Shown here: piece after piece, positions 23,459 to 35,879 of the stretch
Layout: each line of letters opens with the position of its first letter
Numbering within the stretch: the first letter of the stretch is position 1
Source: Capsicum annuum
Lineage: Eukaryota > Streptophyta > Magnoliopsida > Solanales > Solanaceae
Length of the DNA stretch: 64,000 nt
Reading direction: 5' to 3'
Assembly (NCBI RefSeq): GCF_002878395.1
Contig: NC_061119.1
Span: 19,953,830-20,017,829, forward strand
Made by a program: the position numbers and the translations under genes
The notes under the pieces: generated by a model
Databases searched by the model: none
Seen by the model: the letters and a program-made list of their open reading frames with translations, nothing else
Told to the model about the DNA's origin: nothing

Positions 23459-23677
23459 ATGAACATTAATAAAATTAAAATAAATAAACTAAAAATAAAA
23501 ATGTTTAGAGAAGTTAAGAAATATCCACACACAAATAAAAATAGACCTATTAGAGCTATAATAGATTTATTTAAGTTACTGAAGTTAGCCGCACCCCCTA
23601 CAATTGGTATCAGAGCCTATAGAAATTTAATGCAAAAATTAAGACATACAATTATCCAATACCAAATAAAATATTAA
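23459..23677 (+). pseudogene. ORF E fused to a reverse-transcriptase fragment out of frame
   Basis: Starts at ATG like ORF E of copy 1 (MNINKIKINKLKIKM) and runs through the primer site at 23605-23616. Immediately after that the sequence changes to the RT segment (CTATAGAAATTTA...), read here in a wrong frame to a stop at 23677. The joint is therefore a viral recombination product, not a normal ORF. Confidence 0.65.
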
Positions 23678-23760
23678 AATTAAAACAAATACAAGGATAT
23701 AACTACTTTAGTAAATTTGACTGTAAATCAGGATTTAACCACTTAAAGTTAGAAAAGTGA
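23617..23760 (+). pseudogene. Reverse-transcriptase fragment joined to the primer site
   Basis: From about 23640 one frame reads YNYPIPNKILKLKQIQ and FSKFDCKSGFNHLKLE, the finger/palm region also found at about 3060-2940 on the minus strand of copy 1. It ends at TGA 23758-23760. In the intact virus this sequence lies several kilobases away from the primer site, so the junction reflects a deletion or template switch. Confidence 0.75.
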
Positions 23761-23964
23761 AAAATGATTTTATCAAGAAAAAAAGGTTTCTCTCCATACT
23801 AAATCTATAAATGGAAAAGAAAAAGATAAAAGTTTACCCTTATCTTGACTACAACAACATATATACTCTTATCTTGACTCAAGAAAGAAAAAAACAATCA
23901 AATAGGTCAAATAAAAATTATATATATAGTCAACAGTAGTCATGCCTCCTAGCCGCTAAAGGTA

Positions 23965-23973
23965 CTATATAAG
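23965..23973 (+). promoter_or_regulatory. Candidate TATA box of the response-regulator gene
   Basis: CTATATAAG lies 77 bases upstream of the exon 1 ATG and about 205 bases downstream of the end of pararetrovirus copy 2. It is the only good TATA-like box in the intervening sequence. Confidence 0.4.
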
Positions 23974-26169
23974 TGTCGACCAAAAGAGTTATGACCACAG
24001 AGAAAAATTCTTATATCTCCGAAGAGGTTAAATTGTTGGAGGAATAGAAATGACAGCTCCTTACTATGGTATGATTGAAGAAGTTGGTGTGATGCTAATT
24101 GATAGTGATACAACTTCTGATACTAAGATGATAGATTTTCTAAAATCTTATGACTATAAAGGTGACATATCTACAAATATATATAGAACTTATAGCCTTT
24201 CATTCTTTTATAACTAAATTTAGTGTGATTTCCTTTATATAACATATTTTATTGATATGATGCTTGTTGTTGCATTTGTGATATTAACGTTGATCTCTTT
24301 TTAGATTCATCTATACATCATGTAAATCTTAAATTTTTTTTTTCTGATTGTCATAACGCTATTCCTCTGTTTTTATATATTATTTTCACAGTTAATAGTT
24401 TAGTTGTGTGGTTAAGAAGAACCAAATTAGATTTTCTATTTTTGATTCTTGGTATAAGTATGTCACACACTTTACCTTTCTCTATAAAGATTATATGACT
24501 TTTCAAAGGAATTTGATAATTTTATATTAATATTCATATTATTGCAATTATCAAATGTCCCTGGAGGGAGACAATTTTATGTGTTTTAATTATTTAATCA
24601 ACTCACATTTGAAAAAATCTTCTTTATCAATTGATATGGATGAGAAAGTCAATTAAATCCCTCAAAAATAATTTTTGAAGATGTAGATCGATATTTGATT
24701 TTTACTAATCTATCTATCATTTTAAAAACTAATTTTGTTTGGATGGTGGAGGGACGAAGACACAAGAATAGGGTAATGAGAGGGAAGAGAAAGGACAAGA
24801 GAAAGACAAGATAAAAACTAATCTGACAATTAGTATTATTGACTTTGAGATAATTTTTTTTAATCTTTTATTGGATGTAGAAAAAAAAGTGAGGGGATAT
24901 GACTTTCGTAGAATAAAAATATTTTCTTTTATGTTAGTTTGATCATTTAGAAAATGTCCTAAATTTCAAAATATTTTGATTTTATTAAATTTTTCCTTAA
25001 TATGAAAAGAAAAAACATTTGGATCTACTTTAATGGCTACTAGCCATTTTTTTACAAAAAAATAAAATAAAATTTGACTCAGCATTAGTGGTTATTAATT
25101 TTACTTCTGCTACTTTAATTTGTTAAGGTAATAGACAATTTTCAGAATATTTAAAATAAATAAGTAAATGCCACAATTATCTTACCCCAAAACTATATTA
25201 CAATAATGGTTCTCTTGAACTATTTCATTCTACCAAAAAAGGAATATAACTGACGCTTTCAGTATAACTTAGCTGAGCTTTATGGCTTTTTTCTTATTTC
25301 TTTTGTTTGGTTTTTCAATCATTTTGTCAGTATTCATTGATTTTTCTCTGTCCAAAGTGTGTTAATCCCTCCAACTTAAATGTTGTTGCTGGATAATTGA
25401 AATAAATTCTTGAAGGAAATCTGAAATACATTATTGAACTTTTATAAATAGCTCAATCATGTCATTCCTTAATAGTTGACCTTATTATGTTATTATCGTG
25501 ACACATTTGGTTCATTCGTGCCATTAATCACTAACAAAGTCCTACTACTAGCAAATTTTTTCACGTGACATTATTTAAGCCCTTCATTATTTATTAGCTC
25601 CTACCTATTTTACAAATGAAATATGTGATCTATTTCATACCTTATCACGTTCTAACCACTATTAACACCCCAAATTTTACTGTGAAAAGACATTCATACT
25701 CTTAATTTGCTTACGCATATGCACTTTCACATCCAACTACACCTCATTAATGTACTCCCATTTAAACCCATTTTTTTCTTAAGAAAATTTTGTCATTTTC
25801 CCCGGACATTATCACGTCCCAACCCCAAATCCCACTACGAAGAAACATACATACTCTTAATTCACAAACTTCATATGTACTTTACTGGTCCAACTGTACC
25901 TCATTGTTCTCTTTTTATTCTGTCTTTTCATTTCTTGAACAATATTTTGTGGCATTTTCCTAAGCAATTACCACATTCCATTCGTTGTAATAACCCAAAT
26001 TTCACCTTGAAAACACATAAATACTCAAAACATATAATACTCTTAATTCTTTTGGTAAATAAATTTAATTTATTACCAATAGGAATTCCAAAATAAAGAA
26101 AAACAATCGTGGACTACATCTAGCCCAGATCAGTAACACCATGATCCTAAAACAGACCGATGCAAGCTA

Positions 26170-27550
26170 TTATACTGGGTAGAAATTTAAGTCCTTTAAT
26201 CTCATAGCTATTTTAGTATTGTTGCTCCCACTGTGACACACCTCCTGTATAATAGTCTTAATCACTGGCACTGCACCTCGAAAAATTCTTTGAACTACTC
26301 TACGATTCCTTTCCTTCCATAAATGATATATACAAGTTGTTACGTTGCGGACATCTGCAATATTGCTGCATTGGAATGCTTTCCTTTCCAAGTACTCATC
26401 CACGTTAGTTCATGTGACCAACCTCTAGGGTGATAAGTAATCCCCTGCCACTTTAAGACCATTTTCCATATATAGGCTGAATATGGACACACAAAAATAA
26501 ATGTTCAACACTTTCCATACCAAGTAGTACACAACGGGCATTCCGGGCCAATATTCAGTCCCTACCTCCCTAATATATCCATTGTTGCAAGTCTTTCTCA
26601 GGCAGCAACTCTGAAAATGAACAAGCATTTAGGAGCCCCCAAGTTGTTACAAATTACTCTCTTCCATTGCACTTTGTGAAATGATCCTTGCAGCTCTCTA
26701 TATAGCTTTTGTACTGAGAATTTTGACATGTTTAGACACTTATTATAGCAATATCCTGCAGCTATAAAATACTTCTTCCCTCTTAGAATCTTCTTCATAA
26801 TCTATGATACTTGTTTTGGTTCAGTATCCCACAATGATCCACCTTTTATGTAGTAACTGTGCACCCACCTTACCCATAGTTCGTATTTTTTATGACTCAA
26901 ACACCACAATAATTTTGCTATCGCTACTTTGTTCCAAATCTCAATACCCAGTAAATTTAGCCCCCCTGCTGAATTTGGCATGCAAAGCTGCTCCCAAGTG
27001 ATAAAAACTTTCTTACTTACTTCATCTTTTCCGGTCCATAAAAACCTTCTACATATTGATATGATCATAGTACTCACCTGCTTAGGAAGCACAAAAATTT
27101 GCGACCAGAAAGTACAGCCAACAAAGCACTCCTAATTAACTGGACTCTTCCTGCATAGGAGAGAAATCTTGCGGTCCAGCTAGTTACTCTACTTAACATC
27201 TTATCGAGGAGTGGTTGGCATTGCATAATAGTTAACCTTTTAGTACTTAGTGGGACTCCTAAGTACTTAAAAGGAAGAGAATCCTTCTGAAACCCAAAAT
27301 CTCCAAAAAAATTTCTTGGTTGGCCTGTGACACACCTCTAAAATAAATGAAGCTCTTGCTGGGTTTAGCTACTAGCCCTGATGCTGCAGAGAACTGCTTA
27401 AAGAAATTAAACATATGAGCTACAGATTGTGGATCCCCTCTACAGAACAATAGAAGGTCATCTGCAAAGCCCAATTGCACTATTTTTAACCTGCCACATC
27501 TTTGATGTTATTTAAAGTCTGTAACGTATCCCAAAGATTTTAGCAGCCTA
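26170..27550 (-). mobile_element. L1-type LINE remnant (C-terminal half of ORF2)
   Basis: Minus-strand frames show the RT active-site region LGFADDLLLF with KPSKSFIYF downstream (27480-27259). Next comes the LPKQV..ICRRFLWTGKDE..SWEQLC-like region (27092-26802; here TWEQLC). The terminal zinc-binding RT-associated domain with YHLWKERNRR follows (26798-26170). Frameshifts separate these blocks, and everything upstream of the RT palm is missing, as is usual for 5'-truncated plant L1 copies. Confidence 0.8.
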
Positions 27551-27721
27551 CTAAAATGTACTTGGATACCCTCAAATGTACTTTTCACATGCAACACATT
27601 TTCATTAGTGTACTTTCTTTTAAACCTATCAATTTTTCTTAATTGTTTTTTATATGTTTTGTAAATCTTTTCAAAGATCCATAAAATATGTGGAAATTGT
27701 GAATGATATCATATAAGATTA

Positions 27722-28590
27722 GATTCAACAACATATCCAATGTACTCTCATAAAGTAGGGTTTGGAGAGGGTAGAATGTGCACAGATCGTACCTATACCT
27801 TAGAGATAAGGTAGAGAGGCTTTTCCCTATAGACCCCAACTCAAGATAAAAACAATGAAAAAATGTCATGGCCGGGAGTACAAAAGACAGTAGGTAGCAT
27901 CAAAAATGACAAATAGCAAAAGACCAATACTATAACAAAATAATACTCTATTCGAACTGCACGAAAACAATAGGTAGTAACAGAAATTGAAGAACACAAA
28001 ATTAGAAAAGTAGTCCTACGACTACTAGAAAAGGAAACAACACAACACACTCATATCTACTAGTATGGGCACACTCGTACCTACTAACCTTCTATCCTAA
28101 TTTATGTCCTCCGCACCTTCCTATCTAAGGTCATGTCTTTGGTAAGCTGTAACTGCATCATGACCCGTCTAATCACCCCCATACTTCTTTTGTCTACCTT
28201 TAATTTACCTAAATCCATCCATAACCAACTTCTCACACCTCTGCACCAAGGCATCTATGCATCTCCTCGTCATATGTCTGAAGCAACTTAACTTCCCTTC
28301 CTGCATCATGTTTTTCACTGAAGTCATTCCCACTCGTCTTGAATATCTTTATTTTTAATTCTATTTCTCTTAGTATACCAATAGATCTATCATAGCATCC
28401 TCATCATTTCTACCACTTTCATCTTCTGAATGTTAGAGTTCTTGACTGGCCAACACTTCGTCCCATACAATATAGCCAGTTTAACTACCACCTGGAGGAG
28501 TTGCCTTTGAGTTTAGGTGACACTTTCTTATCAGATAAGAATCCAGATATGAGTCTTCATTTCATCCACCTTGTACTAATACGAGATTAA
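27722..28590 (-). mobile_element. RTE-type LINE remnant, 3' end
   Basis: On the minus strand 28400-28100 translates in pieces to FRHMTRRCIDALVQRCEK and GRQKKYGG, the typical RTE C-terminus (a 'GHV.RR....P.RR.E' and 'GRGRPKK' pattern), with stops. It is followed by the family's 3' tail (27870-27722), which includes a block shared with Solanaceae SINEs (GGTAGAGAGGC on the plus strand) and ends in GTTGTTG. The remnant is several mutations old. Confidence 0.65.
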
Positions 28591-29149
28591 ACCAGATTCA
28601 ATATTCAATTAAATGAGAGCACAAAAATTTTCCACATAAAATAATAATGTTATTAGTATAAGGGGCAAACTTATCCTTGTAAGTTTGTTACATAAAATTA
28701 TAAGTTTATTATACAAATTAGACAAAATGGCTTGATGGACCCTTGTACTATATCCGTTTTGTAATATGGATACTCCTACTTAACTGTTTCTTATCTGAAC
28801 CCTTCAACTCAATAAGACTCAATATTTATAATCGAGTGAAAGCAATATATTTATATTAAAATAATATTAAAATTTAAAAAAGGGCCTTTTTCCCTCCATC
28901 TTTTTTGATTTAAAAATTAAAAAATAATAAATTTTTAAAAAAATTAAAAAAAAAACTCTTCTCCAACCCCGTCCCCTAGTCCAGCCACCCCCACCCCAGC
29001 CTACCCCCTCCGTCCAGCACCGCACCTCACCCCAGCCCCGTCCAGCATCCCCCACCCCCAGCCCCCCTCTCCATGTCCTGCACCCCACCCCATCTCTCAC
29101 CATGATCCAGCAACCCCACCCCACCCCCAGCCCCGTCCAGCACCCCCAC

Positions 29150-29743
29150 TGTCACACCTCTTTTTCACCCGAAGATTTGAAGTCGAAGGATTTTTCCAAT
29201 TAAAGTGATGATATTGAATATGAATTAATTTATTTACAGAGTCGCCACTTGAAATTGAGTTTTGGTGTTCCAATTCATCATTTTGAATCCCTAGTCAAAA
29301 GGAAATAACTCTTCATTATGGTTTGCGAAAACAGAAGATCGAGTAAGAATTCGGTTGACCGAGGGAAAGGTGTAAGGCACCCCTCGAGTCCCGTGGTTCT
29401 AGCACGGTCCCTTTTATTGACTAATCATGCCTTAAATTATTTAAATAAATTATGTTAAGACCTTGTAAATCGCTCATTTTTAATTATACTGAAAATGTCT
29501 GTCTACACCTCTTATGTTAAATAAATTGGTCAAAATAATAAAACGGAGTCTACCCGTTTTCCAGTAACGGATCCGACGACATTGGTTGGTTCCGGAGGCT
29601 GGAGCCCGCCGTTTATGGTTGGTGGGGAGTAGTTAGAATCAGATAAAGGGGGGGAAATTTTAAATTTTAAATTTTTCTTTTTTCTTTTTTTATTTTTTAT
29701 AGAAAATAATAATAACAAATAAAAATAAAAATAATCAATAGAC

Positions 29744-29785
<42 letters not shown>

Positions 29786-30107
29786 TAATAATAACTAGTT
29801 GCTTTTTATATTTAAGAAAATACAATAAAAATTTATAAATAGCCTAAAATAAATATAATTAAAGATAGTACTAAAACTACAAACTTATTTATTTAAAATT
29901 TAAAAAAAAATATTTTTTAATTTTTTTTCCAAATTAGAATAAAAATAAAATATCTCAAAATTAGCTTTATTTCGATATTTATTTTTTAGCTAAAAATGTA
30001 TTTAAAATAAAATAATAGTTAAAATAATATCGGATCAAATATAAATATTTAATACCAAAAAATATACATATATTAAACTCGGGGAGGGTCAAAATCAAGT
30101 GTATACA
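29150..30107 (-). repeat. 3' LTR of the Tat/Ogre-like element
   Basis: In element sense it runs TGTATACACTTG ... GGTGTGACA. It shares its first and last parts with 38710-40168 but lacks about 560 bp present there (39082-39640). It contains (ATA)n at 29744-29782. Confidence 0.75.
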
Positions 30108-30200
30108 TTTTTCCCTCTTTGTTTGAATCTCAAAAAGTTTTCATGCAAAGAAGTAGACAAAGAGATGATTTTTGACCCTCCGATTATTCAAAAAGTGAAG

Positions 30201-30236
30201 ATAAAATAAAATAAAATAAAATAAAATAAAATAAAA
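30201..30236. repeat. (ATAAA)n microsatellite
   Basis: About seven perfect copies of a 5-bp unit beside the polypurine tract of the Tat/Ogre-like element. Confidence 0.9.
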
Positions 30237-30485
30237 GATGTGACCGAGTTCTGATTTTGGACTGCCTACATACCACGAGTTATAAGAAAATCAAGTGACG
30301 TGTAGTTCAATGGTAAAATGGTGAGAGAAAGAGTTAAAGGTCGAGTGAGGTTTCGTCAAGTTTTCGATTCACGACTTCTGTTTTTTACATCCAAATGACT
30401 AACAAAAATAAAAAATGAAAAATACAAATGAAAGATGCAATTTCTTTAGAATCTTGATTTGAATCTTCATGACTTGAACTTGAAA

Positions 30486-30683
30486 TTTCACCCTATTCTT
30501 CAGGCGGGCTCCTGGCTTGCTTTTTTATTCTTTTCACCCTGTTCTTCAGTCGGGCTTCTGATTTGTTACTTCTTCACCCTGTTCTTCAGGCGGGCTCCTG
30601 ACTTGTTATTACTTTTTCACCCTATTCTTCAGGTGGGCTCTTGGACTTTCTTTTTCTTCACACTGTTCCTTAGGACGGCTTCT
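30486..30683. repeat. Tandem repeat, about 45 bp x 4-5
   Basis: Units contain TTCACCCTGTTCTTCAGGCG then GGCTCCTGACTTG, with spacing of 40-50 bp. The array is cut by the solo LTR at 30684. Confidence 0.8.
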
Positions 30684-33409
30684 TGTAATACCCGAAGTTT
30701 CCTAGCTAATTTCGTTCCAAGAATGCCTAGTATTAGCTTCTAAATTGAATGATGATTTTTCCATCTGGAATTTTCAAGATTTTCACTTTTTGTCATGTAG
30801 GATATTCAATAAGATTTCCATCGATATAAGATTCTCTTAAATTCGATAACCAAGTAAGAAGTTATGCCTATTTCAAGTTCCCATCGTAAAACAATGCCAT
30901 ATTGGTCAGTAGCACGCCGCACGACAAGATAAAATGGCAATTGTCCTTTTCTAGTGTCTCAGCGCAGTTTCCCCCGCGTCGCGCCAAAGTTTTAGGTCAG
31001 GAAGGAAGGGGCAACACGATGGCTCCGCGTCGCGCCATCCCTTAGTTTTCCAATTGTCAAATTCCAGTAACACGAAGCGATAGCACCGCATCGCGCTAGG
31101 GACCCATCTTGGGAAAATTTTACTGAAATTACAAGACGCTTCCAAGGGTTAAAAGGGTCAATTTCCTACCTCTATTTAAACTCAATAACACGTGATTTAC
31201 CCATTCTTCACCCAAAATATACTAGTTTCTCTCAAGAACAAGCTGGGGTTTCTATTGGGGATTCAAATTCAAGAAGGTGTCACCGTCAATCTTCACGAAA
31301 TCATGAACTAAGGTATGCATAGTGTTCATTAACGGACTCTTTTCGTCCATGAAGCCCAAGAATCTCTTTTCTAAAGTAAAGATTTTAGATTTTCTTTATG
31401 AACTTCATGTTGGGTTTATTTTGTTTATGTTGATAATGATCAATTGAATTCAAATCCATATTGGGTGATTAATGTTATGTGGAATTGATTTGTATAGATG
31501 TATATTCATGTGAACCTATGATTAAACCCTAGGATGATGAAATTAGATGTTGAATCATGATGTGTAATTGTTGTATAATGTTTTCTACATATATTATGCC
31601 TATCATGTGTTTGATTAAATGCCGATATGAAGGAAAAGTGCCCAACAAGCATGATATTATGAAATCCCCATGTTTGTACAAGTTTATGTATATCACATGT
31701 TTGATAAAGTGCTTTAATATATGAATTATGAATTGTGTTGTTGGTCATGTGTTCACGTAAGTCATGCCATGTCAGTTTCTTTCCATCGAGTCCTAGGGGT
31801 ACTTGTACCCAATAATTTATCTGTGTGCCTAGAGCCATGACATGTTTTCGCGATACTCTCAGTCAAACTATGATCCATAGAACTCAGTCAGTCATATGAC
31901 TCAGAAAAATCCAGAAATCTCAGAAATCTCAGTAATCTCAGTAGTTCAGTAATCTCAGTGATCTCAATAACCTCAATATTCCCAATCAATCTCAGTAACT
32001 TTAGTATTATCAGTTAGTCCTCAGAACTCAGTACATTCTGTCAGTCAATGGAACACAGTAAATTCAGTTTAGTTTAGCTTCGCTAAATAATACCACTAGT
32101 ATCAGTTCAGCTCAGTTAATCAGTTCATTTTTTTTAGATGGAAGTAGAATTCAGCACCGAGCGTGCCTAGAGATGGGGACTCACCCGCTAGATAGGCCTG
32201 AGATCCCTAGAAGTAATTCCTAAGTTCCAAAACTACGTAGCTAGCGTAGGTTGAGATACACCCTACGCATTTAGAGACATATATACGTCTCATTTAGGTT
32301 ACCTACCAGGAGGGGTTGACGGAAGAGCTCCCTGTCAGAGAGGGTATACTCACAGCAGGTCTTTACCAGTGGCGCGACACTAACACCCTTCTAGTTGGGG
32401 TTACAGGTTGAACCCCACCAGTTCAGTTCTGGGGTATGTCAGTTAGATGATTACTTTCCACAGTTACAGTTTTAGTCTTAGTCTTAGCCTCAGTAAAAGA
32501 ACTCAGATAGTTCTTCAAATTTCAGGACTGTCAGATACAGTCAACTCAGATATAAAACGGAACTCAGATAGTTCCATCAGATTCAGGACTATCAGATACA
32601 ATCATTCATATTATCAATTATATCAGTTATCAAAACTTATGTCATCAATATTTATCTTCAGGACTGTCAGATACAGTCTACCAGACCAGTTTTTCATAAT
32701 CAGAACTGTTAGACACAGTTATTTATGTATTGGTAACATAGTATCAGTCCCTCAGATATCAGTAATTCTATGTTATTAGTAAAACTCAGTAGTCAAAACT
32801 CAGTATTCAGTCCTAGCACGATCTCAGTTATAGTTATGTTTGTATGCATGTATTCTCACGTTCATGTTAGTCAATCAGTTAGTATTGTTCATGCATATGA
32901 ACCTATTACATTCAGCCTACCTCACTTGCATACCAGTACATTTAAAGTACTGATGCATTTGCACTATGGTGTCTTATATCATAGATTTAGAAGCACGAGC
33001 TCTAGAGAACCAGTAGCATCCCAGTTCAGCGATCAGAGTTAGCAGTAAGTTCTCATCCTTCGAGGATATGATAATTTCATTACTAATTTAGTTTTTGGTT
33101 TATTTCAGTAGTCAGAGTTATTTGGGAACATGTCCCATCAACTCCTTATTCATACAGTTTAGAGGCTTTTATACTATAGCATGTTAGACAGTTATTTTAG
33201 ATTTGCTTTCGTATTGTTATACCATTTTCAAACATTATTTATCAGATGTTCATTCAGTTTTGAACCTTATGGCCATTCAGTTCATGTTTCCACATTTTAT
33301 GGTATATTATGCAGTATACAGGTACAGATATCAGTCATAGGTTAGCTTGTGGTCCTTCGGGATCATAAGTACCGTGTAGTGTTTCGGGTAACAGATTTGG
33401 GGCGTTACA
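30684..33409 (+). mobile_element. Solo LTR, 2.7 kb, with perfect 5-bp target duplication
   Basis: Runs from TGTAATACCCGAAG to GGGGCGTTACA. The five flanking bases are CTTCT on both sides (30679-30683 and 33410-33414), so the element is a complete solo LTR produced by recombination between two LTRs. Length and end sequences fit Del/Tekay-like Ty3-gypsy LTRs of Solanaceae. It contains CAGT-rich low-complexity sequence (31850-32130) and four copies of a small hairpin (32520-32720). Confidence 0.85.
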
Positions 33410-33599
33410 CTTCTGAAATCACATTAAAACTAAAAAGAAAATCATCCAAACAAAGATTATTATAAAGTGATATTCCATTTTTTGGAAAAGTAAAGTTCCA
33501 AAGAACAGGAATTAAATTTTTGCCCTAGTTTATCGTCAGAGAACTTTTGTGAAAGTCACATCATAACTACTTGAAAAACCCGAACAAACAAATGCATCT

Positions 33600-34130
33600 T
33601 CTATTGGTTAATTGGAATGATTCGACTAGAAAGTGCATTTTTTAAACGTCAAAGAGAATGACTTGACTATAAGGTACATTTTCTAAGAATCAAAAGAAAT
33701 GACTCGACTAGAAAGTACATCTTCTAGGAATCAAGGGGAATGACTCAACCAGGAAGTACATCTTCTAGGAATCAAGGGGAGTGACTCGACTAAAAGGTAT
33801 GTCTTATAGGAATCACGGGGAATGACTTGACTAGAAGGTATGTCTTATAGGTATCACAGGAAATGACTCGAGTAAAAGGTACATCTTATAGGAATCAAGG
33901 AGAATAACTCGACTAAAAGGTACGTCTTATAGAAATCAAGGAGAATGACAAACTAAAAGGTACGTCTTATAGGACTCAAGGGGAGTGACTCGACTAAAAG
34001 GTACGTCTTATAGGAATCAAGGAGAATGACTCGACTAAAGGGTACGCCTTATAGGAATCAAGGGGAATGACTTGACTAAAAGGCACGTCTTATAGGAATC
34101 AAGGGGAATGACTCGACTAAAAGGTAGTCT
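33600..34130. repeat. Tandem repeat, 41 bp x about 13
   Basis: The unit contains GAATCAAGGGGAATGACTCG followed by ACTAAAAGGTACGTCTTATAG. Left units are more diverged and right units nearly identical, and a short indel marks one unit near 33946. It lies in the non-coding interior of the Tat/Ogre-like element. Confidence 0.9.
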
Positions 34131-34966
34131 CCGAGGGATATAGGATGATAAATTTTAACTATAATTTAATTATCAAACCTGTGCAGCAACATTGCTTTTG
34201 TGGAAATGAGGCATTACAGCCCTTGATATTTATGCTCTGAAGTCCCTAATTTGAAGGTAACATATTTCATGTTTCATCAAAGAACACTTGTGAGTTCAAA
34301 AACATGGTGGCAGGTTTGTGGCTTTAGCTTTCATGGCAATCACTCTTGCTCTTGTCACATTTAACCTTGCTTCCAATCATTAGCATCTGTCACCGACTTG
34401 ATGCATCATTGACCCAAACTCAGATTATTAGAAGTGATTCTGAAACAAACATTGTATCTCTGCTTTGCCATGCTACTCAAATAAACCCTTTGAACCTTGG
34501 TATTTTTATGAGTTCCCAATCTCGTCTGTTGACAAAACTTTCTGCATGCCTTATTTCAGCTCACAATCATGTCTCTTTCATATGTTGGATTTTTGTCTTG
34601 CTTTGTGCAATTGAAGAAGCTAGTAGCCAGTTTTGAAATCTTTTCTTACTTGTTATGACACAAATTCAACTCAAAGACATAAGAAAAATGACAATGATGA
34701 TATTTTTTTGAATAACTGACTCAAGAAAACAAAGATATAAATAAGAAATAAAAGGAAAATAAATGTCCCCATTTGAAATAAAGAAACAAAAAATTCATTA
34801 AAAAAATGACAGTGAACTCTAATGATTATGCCATGCATTTTTGGATTAAGCTGTCTGATCTTTTCATCCAAACTTTCCACCAATTTTTGAGTTAATAACC
34901 CTAAAACTGAGTTATTCCTTAGGTCAATTGCCCTTATAGATCCCATTCAGCTATTGACATCTTGAA

Positions 34967-35205
34967 GGGTTTTCGCCAATAAACCTTTCTCATTTTCTTT
35001 CTCTCAGTTCACTATTACCCTATGGTGTTTGTGAGGATTTTCACCAATGAGACTCTTATTCTCATTTTTCAACTCACAATCATCTTACGGTGACCGTGAG
35101 AGTTTTCACCAACAAGACTCTCTCATTTTATTTCTCTCAACTCACCATTGTCTTATGGTGTCCGTGAGGGTTTTAACCAATAAGACTCTCTCATTTTTAT
35201 TTCTC
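34967..35205. repeat. Tandem repeat, about 67 bp x 3.5
   Basis: Units contain TTTTCACCAA.AAGACTCTC, then CTCATTTTATTTCTCTCAAC, then a CTTATGGTGTCCGTGAG end. Non-coding. Confidence 0.85.
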
Positions 35206-35879
35206 TCGTGACTCCTTATACTGAGGAAGACAAGTGGTTCCCAAAATGCGTCTTCATATGCATTGCATGCGTAGCCTTAACATTCTCAAAAATTGATCTA
35301 AAGGTCTTTCTTTGGTTGTAACTTGACTTTTGGATAAGGTTAGAAAGAAAGGATGGCATGAAGCTCAAACGTCACTTGAAGTGAGATGAGACTTACAACT
35401 TTTGGAATCGACTCTTTTAAGGAAATAAACTTTTACCCCAGTTTCATTTCATTCTGGGTAATTTGAATTTTCTTTTGGTTGGACCAAACCCCAGAGTAGG
35501 GCTGCCTACGTATCTTGTCATAGCAAGAATCAGGTCAAACATAGTTCAGGCATCTTATTCTTTTGTTTGATTTTTTCTCTAACCTTGGCTCTCTTTTTCT
35601 TTTTCTTTTTCTTGGCTTTTTTTTAGAGAGAGACATAGAGATTTTTGGTAGAGCTTGACATCTTAGCCACTAGTTTGCATTTCAACATGACTAAGCCTCC
35701 ACTACTGTCCAACATATTTTCTTCAACAAATAAATTATGGATCCCCATGCTTAACTCATTGTTTTCCACGTATTGTACATTACCGTGTGTTGATGAAGTA
35801 TTTCATGTGATCTCATAGTGTCAATGTTTTGCACTACAATCAATTTTTCTTGAATTATCCTTTCTATTTCTCTTTTCAA

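Larger units (their letters stand above)
22731..23604 (+). repeat. Inverted arm 2C of pararetrovirus copy 2
   Basis: Plus-strand partner of arm 2B. It begins inside the ORF A/B homologue, passes ORFs C, D and E and reaches the primer site at 23605-23616 (TGGTATCAGAGC, intact). The two arms could form a very large cruciform or a hairpin RNA if transcribed through. Confidence 0.82.
19442..23760. mobile_element. Pararetrovirus copy 2, rearranged (forward - inverted - forward)
   Basis: Three viral segments of the same lineage as copy 1. Segment 2A (19442-21686, plus) runs from just before the primer site through ORFs F-G and the coat protein to the first codons of the polyprotein. Segment 2B (21687-22665, minus) carries the leader side of the genome with ORFs D and E. 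Segment 2C (about 22731-23760, plus) repeats that same leader segment in the other orientation and then jumps to a fragment of reverse transcriptase. Three primer sites are present. Joints at 21687 and 23617 lie at or next to primer-site sequence. Confidence 0.85.

Noticed and set aside
28867..29124. Gly/Trp-rich minus-strand ORF.
   Set aside because: Low-complexity translation of the CCCCACCC-rich interior of the Mutator-like element.
30459..30743. 94-codon plus-strand ORF with repeated FTLFFRRAP-like segments.
   Set aside because: It is a translation of the 45-bp tandem repeat and runs into the solo LTR.
33600..34130. CRISPR-like regular array.
   Set aside because: Units are contiguous with no unique spacers, and the host is a plant; it is a simple tandem repeat inside a retrotransposon.
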